A stretch of DNA of 42,934 nt from positions 311,427-354,360 of the forward strand of contig WELB01000016.1 in assembly GCA_009602725.1 (NCBI GenBank), in the 5' to 3' direction. A program made the translations under genes and the position numbers. Origin of the DNA: Spirogloea muscicola. Lineage: Eukaryota; Streptophyta; Zygnematophyceae; Spirogloeales; Spirogloeaceae. The notes under the pieces are model-generated. The model did not search any database. It saw only the letters and a program-made list of their open reading frames with translations, and was not told the origin of the DNA. Positions 33,467 to 42,934 of the stretch are shown in pieces; the first letter of the stretch is position 1, and each line of letters begins with the position of its first letter.

Positions 33467-36400
33467 ATGGAGAAGCCGCGGCCTGCGCATGTCGGCATCC
33501 TGGCCATGGAGGTGTACTTCCCGCCGACGTACGTGGAGCAGGTCCGGCGCCCGGCTCCCCAGCCTCGCCGCCGCAGCGACGGCCGAGCCCGATCGTAATG
33601 CGGCTGCCGCTGGCCTCGCGCCACTATTGGCGCAGCTGATGCTGCATGCCTGTGAACATGGACGGCGGCTCTGCTCACCAGGCGGAGCTGGAGGCCCACG
33701 ACGGCGTGAGCTCCGGCAAGTACACCATCGGCCTGGGGCAGACGGCTCTCGCCTTCTGCAGCGACCAAGAAGACGTCATCTCCATGAGGTGTGAGCTGCG
33801 ACAGCGATCCGGGCGCTCGCCTGCGGCGTCGGGCTTGACGCACTCAGCTGGCCGCGTCGTGCATGGACTCTGCTTCAGCTTTCTCAAGAGCTCGTCAAAC
33901 AGCGACCAAGTTTTGCTGGAAATTCGATTGTATATTCATGCAAGCAATCAGGCCTCTGCCATGTCACAGGAGCCCGTTGCTCACACCCACTGCGCTCGCT
34001 CGGTCGTTTCGTCATGGGCAGCCTGACTGTAGTACAGCGGCTGCTGGAGAAGACGGGAGTGGATCCCAAGAGCATCGGTCGCATTGACGTCGGTAGCGAG
34101 ACTGTGATTGACAAGAGCAAGTCCATCAAGTCGACGCTCATGATGCTCTTCCAGGTCCTCCTTCCTCCCACAACTTAACTGCATGAGGCCAGAACCTTGC
34201 CCATGCCTGTGAGCAGGATCAGAGCATGAGCTTGAATTTACCAGAGCCTTATCCTTCTAGTCCTAAGCCCCTCAAGTCCAAGGTATTGACAGATGGGGTT
34301 GCCCCTTGCTCTTAGAGTGAGCTAGACCACAAATTCGACAAACAGTGACCTTCATGGGGATTGCGTATCAATCAAGTCGTCTTTGTGTGGTGATACAACT
34401 GATGTTTTCAGTATCTCCCAATGGACATTCACAACCAAGCAGGATAGCGGCAACAGTGACATCGAGGGCGTGGACAGCACAAATGCGTGCTATGGAGGCA
34501 CAGCGGCCCTTTTCAACTGCCTCAACTGGGTGGAGGGGAGCAGCTGGGATGGCCGCTATGCACTTGCCGTGGCTGCAGACAGTGCGGTACATATTCCGCC
34601 ACACTTTCACTCGTACTACATTCTAGCTAGCTCCCTGTCTTCCTAACCTGTATAGCTGCAGCAGTACAGGATGCTGTGGGTCAGTACCTCTTTCACTCTT
34701 TCTTGGAAGATCCTAGCAGAGGTCATCGTCACTCCCACTCATTACCGCACGCATCAAGACCTGCTCTATTTAGCAACCTGGAGCTTCTCAGTCCTCATTA
34801 CCCTGATGCCGTGAACAGCTGTTGCTATCAAAGCATGCAGGAGCACTAAGTGTGTGCAATGCTAGACACCTTAAACACTTCACTTGAAAGCCAAGGCCTG
34901 AACCCCTGAACTCTGTGTGTGACCTCTTGACTTCTCTGACCTCGTGACTGGTTCTTGTGTCTGGCTCAAGGAGCCTAGAATTGTCCAACAAATGCATTGC
35001 TCATTGATGATGTTTTACCAGATGCAATGACACTTATTTCTTCTTGAGTAGGTCTATGCAGAAGGGCCGGCAAGACCTACGGGTGGGGCAGGGGCGGTTG
35101 CGATGCTCATAGGCCCAGATGCACCCCTGGCAGCCGAGCGGCAGCTCACGGCCAGTCACATGGCGCATGTTTATGACTTTTACAAGCCACGACTTGCAAG
35201 CGAGTACCCTGTGAGTTATCTTGAGAGCACAGACTACCCTCAGCAGATTATCTCTCATACTGGCAAGGCACATCTGTCAGAGGGAAGCTATGCTGAGCTC
35301 TAGTGGTATTATTTCGCTGGTGGTCAAGTCAATGTGTTTCTTCAGGACATGAACAAGGATTCAATTTGGGAAAATGAGCTCTGATTTGGAGAGTGCACTT
35401 TGTAAACAGGTTGTAGATGGCAGACTGTCGCAGGTGTGCTACCTGCAGGCTGCTGAGAAGTGCTACGACACCTTCTGCACAAAGTCAGTGCTTCTTGGCC
35501 CACTGTCTCTTGCAAACCTGCTTGACTTTGCATGGCAGCTTCCACCTTTGTTGACTGTCTTGTAATGCAAGCTTGACTATCTGTCACGCTTGATCTGCCA
35601 AACACCTGTTCTGCAGGTTCGCAAAAACAGAAGGAAGCCAATTCTCACTAGCAGCTGCAGATTACATTGTCTTCCACGCGCCATACAATAAGGTCAGTGG
35701 TTGCGCAGCCCCTGTTGCTCCTGCTGCTCGCTCATTGCTGGCAGGCTTCATGTGGTGCACTTGTGGACATTGACATCGAGTGAGATGGAGATTTCGTAAG
35801 GTCATCTATGTACTGTAAAAATGTGTCTATTTGGCCTTGACAGCTTGTGCAGAAGGGACTTGCTCGCCTGGCCTACCGCGACTTTCTGGCAGGCCGGTAA
35901 TTCTCCAGGCACACTATGGAGGGATCTCAATAAGACTGTGTCGAAGTACCAATTGCTGCTCTATTCCTACCTTGGGGCCGGCCTAGCTGGGAAGGATTTT
36001 TAGGGACAGTCTTATGGAGCTGCTCATGTCTTGGACACTGAGCCCTCTTCTTATATTCGATGTTGGACAGAATAGAAGATCCAGAATTTCTTGCTGCGCT
36101 GGAGCCTTTTGCAGGCATCTCGCAAGATGAGAGCTACACAAATAAGGATTTGGAGAAGGTGCGCTGCGACTGGCTTGCCTTGACTTTCCAGCTCCTCAAT
36201 CATACTCTGCTTTGCTTCGACCAACTTGGTCTGCTCCCCAGCTGCCGACATAGGAACTTCTGCCGAGTCGATCCATTACGTCTTTGCCAGCTCAATTGGC
36301 AGTCATGCTTAACCCATGGTAATTGATGGATTGAACTGCTGATTTCAGCACACTAATCTCTGTGGACTGGCGGTTACTGGCAGGCCTTGATGCGAGTGAC

Positions 36401-37261
36401 AAAGGACATGTACTTGCGCAAGGTTGGCCCCAGCGAGATCCTGCCAAAGCAAGTTGGTAATATGTACTGTGCTTCTCTTTTCGCGTCACTGGCTTCCTTG
36501 GTCTCGGAGCAAAGCAATCAGCTTGTAAGTGTCACTGCCCAGTCCGGAAATACTGCAATTCAACTAAGATCATGTCATATCCTATGGGAGCAGTGACTTT
36601 GTTCACACTAATTCCATGATAAGATATTACACTTTGAGCACCATACACTTCCGTTAAGTGCGATCATCTTAAGTTGCATGCACAGCTGTATTGTTTATTG
36701 AAAATTGCATGCGGGTGGTGTCTCACATCATTGCTGCTACTACTGCAATGACAGGAAGGAAAGAGGATAGTCATGTTCTCATACGGCAGCGGCCTTGCCT
36801 CCTCCCTCTTTTCTTTCACTGTCCGAGCAGTATCTTCCACTTCTTCAAAAATCTCCATACCCTCGATAGCTTCGCAGCTTGATCTTCCCCATCTTCTGAA
36901 GTCAAGAAGAAAGGTGACTCTCACCTTTTGCAACCTTGCTTGGCAGTAGGAGCTGATGTAGAGATTCAGAGCAACTCCTTCATCTCAGAGCATGGATGTA
37001 GAATGCGTCAACTACTATCGTGCTCACGACACACTGTGATGCCTCCAGGTAAGCCCTGACGAGTTTGTGAAGACCATGGAGCTGATGGAGACACGATATG
37101 GTGCTCACGATTTCATCCCAGTGACTCCCAATGACAATCTAAGGCCAGGGACATATTACCTTATGCAAGTTGATGCATTGTATCGCAGATTTTACAACAG
37201 AACATCGAATGATATGCTTCTAACAGGTTCAAAACAACCTGTAGCCAATGGCTCAATGTAG
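33467..37261 (+). CDS. HMGS: Hydroxymethylglutaryl-CoA synthase (HMGS)
   Basis: Condenses acetyl-CoA with acetoacetyl-CoA to HMG-CoA, the second step of the cytosolic mevalonate pathway. Twelve exons close in phase (473 residues): 33467-33541, 33682-33788, 34022-34154, 34443-34586, 35052-35210, 35410-35483, 35617-35692, 35844-35896, 36071-36158, 36384-36524, 36755-36913, 37049-37261. Catalytic residues align with the family triad: Glu87 (RIDVGSET), Cys121 (TNACYGGT) and His251 (VFHAPYNK). Other family blocks: [59 protein letters not shown] and [15 protein letters not shown]. Length matches plant HMGS (about 460). The start gives [20 protein letters not shown], as in plants. It is divergent from CHX across cluster C. 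Confidence 0.97.
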
Positions 37262-38811
37262 GTTCCCCAGATGTGATAATAGCAGAATTTGATGCTTCCA
37301 AGCTCCCTTGATTTGCTTGCTATTCCAGTTGCATTGCCAAATGGTGGCATTCTTTCATAGGCCCTGGCCCGATATTCTGGCCCAATTATTCTTTCATAGC
37401 TGAATGCTGTACACTTGCCTTAAGTGATGCCAAGATTTACCTTGATGTTGTGGAATGTTCGATTATGGGGAACCAGTGATTTGAGCTGGGGATCACTCTA
37501 TCAGATTCTTGTATGGTGAATCAGTAGATGGTCTGGGTAACCATCTGATCAGCTTAGTGCTTTGGACAATGAGGCAATGAAAGGCACGGCAGAAGACATG
37601 GCAAGGGAAGCCAAGATGCTGGCCGAACTATTTGCGAGCTCTTGTAGAGCAGCACCTGATTGCTGTGAGGCTACATACAATGCTCCTAGGTGTTGTATTA
37701 TACTTATCCAAGCTCCTGTTGCTTGCGTGGAGACAGGATTGAACTTGATATAGAGTGGATGCAAGAGCAGTAGGCATCGATTTGGATATGGACCTGAACC
37801 TGGCAGCATGGTGGGCTGTTTGCTTTCTATTTGCTGCCGGCTGCCCGAGGCTTTTGCCACAGTGGGAGATGTGGAGTGTGTAAGCCATGTGAGCTATGTG
37901 AGTGTGTGAGCTGAAAGAAGAAAGGCCAGGCAACACATGCCAGTGTATGAGCTGTGCGAGCTGTAGGAGAAAATGCGAGTAGAAGAGGAAATAAAGAGGA
38001 AAAAGCGGCCAGGCATCCCATAAGCGCAGCTCTCTAGGAGACCTGCAGACAGAAGTGGGGTAGAGCATACCTTTGAAGAGCACGAGCAATGCGTTGGAGG
38101 GTCTCAGCATTCCAGCAAGGCTGAAGTTCAACTAAAGATAGGCCAGAGAGTCAAGGCTCTTCGATTTGACAATGGTGGCCTGGATCTGAGGAGTGTGAAG
38201 TTGTGGCTGACAGTGAGGAAATCGAAGCGGACCTAGACGAGGGTGGCGTCTCGCTTGCCAGATGGCAGTGATTCGTTCTTCCAGCCTTTCACCTAAATAT
38301 TTTCTTATTTGAGACATGGTGCTCATGCTCATGTTCACAACCAAGCCAATCGTTGTGTTGAGGCCGCAGCTACCGGTATCTGAGGATCTCAATAGTTGCA
38401 CTCTTGCACCTGAATCTGGATTGTGAAGTCGGCATGTGGAGTTCAAGTCTCGAGTCTGTACAGTCACACTACATGTAACAGCTGCCAGACCCATAAAAGT
38501 CGGGAGCCAAGCTACTATGCTGCATGTCTGACAACCAAGCCCACAAGTTGACGCTGTGAGAAGACAATGTTGTACAACTGTTATTGTACATGTTGTACTT
38601 CAGTGGTGTACACCTTACTATGTGCACTGGCGCAGGAAGAAGTAGTGACACCGTTGCACGAGATTACAGAGGACTGTGACATACTGCCTGGCACTCTTCC
38701 CATGGCCAGCTCATGTGAGCTTTTTGACATGCTGAGAGTGTACGTACAAGTGTATGTACAAGGTTCTGTATCAAAAATGGTGCTGAAGGTTTGCATCCCC
38801 GATAATTCGGG
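37262..38811. other. Convergent spacer between HMGS and NMNAT
   Basis: About 1.5 kb. Near 37875-37960 there are short GTGTGAGCTATGTGAG-like direct repeats. A minus-strand candidate gene (37549-38490) is listed separately. Otherwise nothing was recognised. A TTACA (TGTAA on the minus strand) lies near 38664, downstream of the NMNAT stop. Confidence 0.5.
37549..38490 (-). CDS. Possible small unrecognised minus-strand gene
   Basis: Minus-strand pieces with coding character are flanked by splice-like sites. One contains YLGERLEERITAIWQARRHP at about 38310-38240. Another reads ELQPCWNAETLQRIARALQR at about 38130-38072, bounded by TTTAG and AG|GTATGC. A last segment reads LANSSASILASLAMSSAVPF and ends at a TGA at 37549. 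I could not join all of them in one frame, and the + strand of the last segment also looks helical. Treat as a candidate only. Confidence 0.22.
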
Positions 38812-41228
38812 CTACACGTACAGCCGATGCTGCTGTATATACTCGAGAACCATGTCTGGAATGAGGTACTTGACAGATTGGCCCCTGGCAATGCACCGCC
38901 TGTTGTAACACAATTCTTGTCAGCTTGTTGGACCCTCTTCAGTATGTGTTAAGCTGCACAAAATGTTCTATCTGGAAACAGCCTTTTACAACCCATACAA
39001 AGACTGTCTATCAATATGCATCTTGATTGCTGTGCTTGTCCAACAAATATGATGCCTATCACTCGAAGTCTCCGGCATTTGCGCTGAATGGCTTGGATAT
39101 GTCGACCTGACAGCCGTGGAGCTGATGTTATTTGTAACCCACTCGTCCACAATCCTGATATTGTCCTGCTCAGATATAACCAACCAGCACAATGTCTGAG
39201 GAAAGTACACATATAAATATCAATCAACGTTCATAAGCCACATGCAGTGCCATGTAAGTAAGACATTCACAACCTCACTGCTCGAAGGACAGCTGCATGT
39301 GGCTACAACTTGACTCTTCGGCAACCCACTGACAGTGCTTTCATTAAGCTCGTGCTGGTCAGATGCTCAGCTTAGCAACAACACCGGCATCTTGCAAAAT
39401 TACTTGGGCAATTCTCTATGTGAACCATGATTTCAGGTAGTCCTGGCTAGACCAAGTTCGACCACCACGCCTGCTCACCCTGTTCTCGTAGAGGGCGTCG
39501 TTCTCGTTGACAAGCTTTCGTGCATGACTGCCTTCGCGAGTGATGCAGACAATGCCAAATTCTGAACAGATTGCTCTCACCTGCAGCACAGCAACAGACA
39601 ATAATTGACACTACATGACTATGCTTCCAGCTGCTATCTAGCCTTACTCGATGCTCAATAGCAACAACATTCCTGCAAGCCTCTACAGCTGCTTACATTT
39701 CAAGGTTCCACGACATGTCCCTCCTATGGCCTCCTGACCAGCAGAGCAAAACCTGACGGAAGCTTTGACTCCCCAATTCAGTGCAGTGCACCATGGCCGT
39801 AGACCAAAAAGCCCTTTCTCTTTAAGGCATGCATGCAGGGCCCACCTGGTCTGCCAGCCACACGCCCGGCGTGCTCATGGATGCCAGCAGATCTGCTCCA
39901 CAGAGCAGGAGCACCCCAACCTTCTCTGGACCTCAACTTGCCAGGGAAGCAAAAGTCAGGTAAAATGGGCTGCTTGGCACAATGTACTGGTAGATCCCAG
40001 CCTAAACAGCCCTGATCGCTGGCACTACGTTCATGGCTCAAGCTCCTGAGTTACTAGATCCTGCGTAACCATTCCACGTATGTGCAGATGTTAGTCATCA
40101 ACTCTTCAAGGCCCCTTTTTGTTTTAGTGCTTGAAGGAACCGTGATCTCGCCGCACTTTCACCTTCCAGCACAAGACTGGCACTCACTGCCTGCCTCACA
40201 TACGTGCAGACTCCTGTTATAAGACGTTCTTGGAGGGCCCTCCGATTATTGGATATTGCTTCTGCTTTGAGGAGCTGTGCTGAGGCTCGTTGCCACACCT
40301 TGACCTTCCACAAAGGTGGCATTCACTGCCTGCCTCAGGCGCTGCAGGACGTGCAGGGTCCTTTGGTAGGTCGCTTGACTTGCCTGAACACACAAACAAG
40401 GCAATCAGCACAATTGAATTGATCTTTCCCTGGCAATCATCATTGTCAAAGGGTGTGACCGCAATCTACCCTAACAATCTAAGTCAACACTGGCAGCCGG
40501 CAAAGAGTGCATGTTGGCAGCTCCGTAGCACTCCTACCCACCTCCCAAGAGTCCACCATGAGATATGGACTGCCTGCTGCGGCGAGCTGGCACATTTGGA
40601 TACGATGTGGAGCGGCTGTCAACTCCTGCATTCACCCCAGAATTGCACGCATTAATGCCTCAACCGGATTCGAACACACACAATGTACAAGCAGGGCTTT
40701 GCCGCAACTCGGATACATGAAGAGCTGAGCATGCTTCTCCTCTGAGCGGCCGTCCAAAGAACCTAGACGCAGGGTGGGCCTCTCCCTGGACAAAGACTGA
40801 TGATGCATATAGGCCACACCTTCTTGCCATAGTGATCGTTCACGGGAGACATGTATGCCCCCATGACCTCACAATTGCTGGAGGCCAGCGAATCTTTGGC
40901 CAGCTCTGATGGACAAGCACCGACGCGTCACGTCATCATTGCATCATCATAAGAACTCAGCCTGCCCTTTATTTTACAATAGCTACCATCAACATGAATA
41001 CCTATCAGCAGTGATGTAGTAGTGGTGACATCCTGCTCCCCATACTTCATCATTGAAAAGAGCATAGCTTGCAAACGTGCAGCTGTAAGGAACTGTGCTG
41101 AGGAGCTTGCCAAACATGCGGAGGTGCGCATGAGTTGGTGGATTGAAGCTTCCAGTTGCAACCAGCACGAGCTGGCGGTGCTGCCTGCCATGCGGAGTGT
41201 AACAGACAGGGTCTGCCAATGGAGTCAT
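38812..41228 (-). CDS. NMNAT: Nicotinamide/nicotinate mononucleotide adenylyltransferase (NMNAT)
   Basis: Joins ATP with NMN or NaMN to make NAD or NaAD, the central step of NAD synthesis. Eight exons close in phase (233 residues; Arabidopsis NMNAT is about 238): 41228-41111, 40905-40820, 40625-40542, 40383-40305, 39931-39846, 39580-39479, 39165-39107, 38899-38812. The nucleotidyltransferase motif [10 protein letters not shown] is at 26-35. Other blocks: [80 protein letters not shown], the ISSTAVR motif at 199-205 and [13 protein letters not shown]. The first intron needs a GC donor. A second copy of the exon 4 end lies in the following intron. Confidence 0.95.
40163..40226 (-). repeat. Exon-like duplicate of the NMNAT exon 4 end
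   Basis: Minus-strand [14 protein letters not shown] with a donor GAAG|GTGAAAG mirrors exon 4 [12 protein letters not shown] with donor GAAG|GTCAAGG, 142 bases away. Both leave the same splice phase. The 5' half of the copy has diverged ([11 protein letters not shown] versus [11 protein letters not shown]). It is either a decayed partial duplication or an alternative exon. Confidence 0.7.
40906..41110 (-). other. GC-AG intron in NMNAT
   Basis: The donor is ATGTTTG|GCAAGC and the acceptor is CCATCAG|AGCTGG. Splicing here gives HLRMF-ELAKDSL, matching plant NMNAT. No GT occurs near enough to substitute. Confidence 0.85.
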
Positions 41229-41505
41229 ACTCGGACAGAGCTAGCAGTGCGCACTCTCCAGTGGGGTCTCAATGGGTGCTTGCCGGGTGCTCACGGGTGC
41301 TTGCCAGACATGGACAGGGGCAGTCCTTGCTCGTGCAGGTGCAGAGCGAGCTTGTCCACAGGGAGCGCAGCCTCGTTCAACCCTGCTTCAATCAAACGAT
41401 AGAACAATCATGAAAAGGTGACAGAGCAATGTCTTTAGAGCTGCGGAAACCTCTGCCTAAGTCAGAGGTTGGGAGGACATAAGGCAAGATCACATATACA
41501 GAGGA
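41229..41505. promoter_or_regulatory. Short upstream region of NMNAT
   Basis: Only about 277 bases separate the NMNAT ATG from the presumed end of the trihelix gene, so the NMNAT promoter must be here or overlap that gene. It contains a short direct repeat (GGGTGCTTGCC at 41274-41284 and again at 41294-41304). No core promoter motif was recognised. Confidence 0.4.
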
Positions 41506-42934
41506 CTATGAGCCTGGCAGATGCAGCGCTTCCTGTATGGCTTCAAGAAGGAGCTGCAGGTACAAAGCGAAGGTTTGCTCACTCAGTGGCTCTTGAACCG
41601 GAGAGTCATCCGGCGAGAGAATGGAGCGCACAGTGACAGGGAGCCCGGCCTCCACCATCGGTGCCTCTCCCTCCATGGAAGTATCGTCCAGCTCTGCACC
41701 GCCATCTGGCAGGGAAGTCCGGAGGTCCGCATGCTGCTCGTGCTTGCTGCGAAAGTACCTGCAGGAATGGCGGCGAGATTGTCTGCCTGAGAGCCGGCAA
41801 CACCTCTGCCAACCCACAATCTCCCGAGCGAACCAGGAGCCATGCACTTGTAACACGAATGCTGACGCTGAGGCGAAGCTGCAATTTGGGTCCAGGCACC
41901 AGTCCGAGGTTGGCATCAGGGGGGCAGCGCACGGCGAGTTCTCAAAGCTATCATGGCAGCTCTGCAGCAGACTCAAAAAGGGGTGCGGCAGCCTCTTGGG
42001 GATTGAAGATGCCCATAGAAGACTCAGACAACGTGAATGGCTTAGACGACAGCGAGACTTGTTTTGATTTAGGAGTAGGCATGAACTCTCCCTTAGAAGT
42101 GTCCTGTGTCTGCAACTCAACTTGGCCAAGTCACGTCCTATAGTTCTGATTTGCCGGCCAGCTCACCTTGCCGGGCTCTGGGAGGTCAGCGGACTTAAAG
42201 ATCAGGCGTCACGAACACCACCAATTCTTCGTCGCTCTAACTGCGTTGCCAGCAGTGTTCACAACGGCGCCCGAGTGGGGTGGCGGGGGCGGGCGGTCAC
42301 CTGTCCAGGTGCTCAAAGACGAGCCACTGGAAGTGGGGGGGCAGCTGCTGCTTCTTGGCGCCGGACTTGCGCGCCGCGCCGTCCATGGTCCAGTACGCGT
42401 CCGGGCTGCCGCAGCGGCGGTTGAAGTCCACGATGGCCTTGTAGCTGCGCGTCATGTTGTCCCACTTGCGCCGGCAGTTCTCGGCGTCGCGCAGCGGCCC
42501 CCCGCCGCCGCTCACCGCCTCGGCGATCAGCCGCCACACCTGGCTGGCGTTGCGCGCGCCGCCGCCGTCGCGGCGGTCACGCCGCGCCTGCTCCCGCCGC
42601 TTCGCCTCAATCAGCGCCACCGTCTCCTTGGTGGACCACAGCGCGCCGCGCCCGAAGTTGCGCTGCTTGGGCCTGCCGCGTCCGCCGCCTCTGCCGCCAC
42701 CACCGCAGCTGTCGCCATCGCCGCCGCCGCCGCCGCCGCTGTTGCCGCCGCCGCCACCGCCGCCGTTGCCGTCGTCGTCCTCCCTGGTCTCCCCCGCCTC
42801 TTCCTCATGGCTGGCACAGCCCCGGTCCGGTGGCGCCTGCCCATCGCCCGCGTCGCTTCCATCTCCGCCGCCTCCGCCGCCGCCGCCGTTAGCGGCACGC
42901 GCCGGAGACGGCGGCGGCGGCTGCGGCGGCGGCG
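41506..42934 (-). CDS. Trihelix / Myb-SANT-like DNA-binding protein, 5'-truncated
   Basis: The first visible exon runs from the window edge to 42301 with no ATG, so the 5' end is missing. It encodes a Pro/Gly/Asp-rich leader, then a basic patch (RGRPKQRNF) and a trihelix-type Myb/SANT domain. The latter reads LWSTKETVALIEAKRREQAR, ASQVWRLIAEAV, NCRRKWDNMTRSYKAIVDF and YWTMDGAARK. These are the Trp-spaced helices of GT-factor-like regulators. A donor GACAG|GTGACC follows. The 3' part is uncertain: a mini-exon near 42193-42165 and an open frame to a TGA at 41506-41508 join in phase. A competing frame (GEFMPTPKSKQVSLSSKPFT) looks more natural but needs another junction. The C-terminus SLPDGGAELDDTSMEGEAPM is acidic and could be a regulatory tail. 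Confidence 0.75.
42668..42934. repeat. GCC/GGC-rich low-complexity tract at window end
   Basis: Multiple (CCG)n runs encode the glycine- and proline-rich leader of the trihelix protein on the minus strand. The tract reaches the last base of the window. Confidence 0.85.

Noticed and set aside
33087-33843. Long open frames on both strands across the HMGS first exon
   Set aside because: The HMGS frame there is supported by conserved sequence and phase. The others are GC-driven.

Overview
This is a nuclear window from a photosynthetic green eukaryote (Viridiplantae). Eight recognisable protein genes are split by many short spliceosomal introns, and two stretches carry the plant-type telomere heptamer CCCTAAA. 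A short piece of a mitochondrial nad1 gene is embedded in one intron. First exons are very GC-rich and introns are closer to 45-50% GC. Intron density points to a unicellular green alga rather than a seed plant. A plant-style CHX antiporter and an HMG-CoA synthase lean towards a streptophyte alga, but a chlorophyte cannot be excluded from sequence alone.

Layout, left to right: organellar GatA (+, about 237-4297) converges with an RlmI-type PUA/SAM rRNA methyltransferase (-, 4593-7576). A 4.2 kb cluster of degenerate hairpin repeats (7652-11880) lies between the methyltransferase and the divergent SEC8 exocyst gene (+, about 12033-20382). SEC8 has at least 25 exons and carries the nad1 insertion. 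An unrecognised coiled-coil gene (+, 21565-22759) converges with SDH2, the complex II iron-sulfur subunit (-, 23237-24452). More hairpin repeats lie upstream of SDH2 (24700-25310). Next come an unrecognised helical gene (-, 25775-26353) and a CHX-type cation/H+ antiporter (-, 26693-31515). A 1.1 kb inverted-repeat element (32111-33234) separates the antiporter from the divergent HMG-CoA synthase (+, 33467-37261). NMN adenylyltransferase (-, 38812-41228) and a 5'-truncated trihelix/Myb-SANT transcription factor (-, to the window end) close the window.

The genes do not form a pathway. They cover organelle translation (GatA, and possibly the methyltransferase), exocytosis (SEC8), respiration (SDH2), ion homeostasis (CHX), mevalonate synthesis (HMGS) and NAD synthesis (NMNAT). 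For the methyltransferase, SDH2, CHX, HMGS and NMNAT every exon joins in phase from ATG to stop, so those five models are strong. Two of them need a GC-AG intron. The start regions of GatA and SEC8 could not be resolved.

The most unusual content is the repeat family. A hairpin core of the form GGGCTGGC...CAGCCC recurs about 28 times, only in three intergenic clusters upstream of gene starts. In the largest cluster its orientation flips in the middle, giving a foldback layout.
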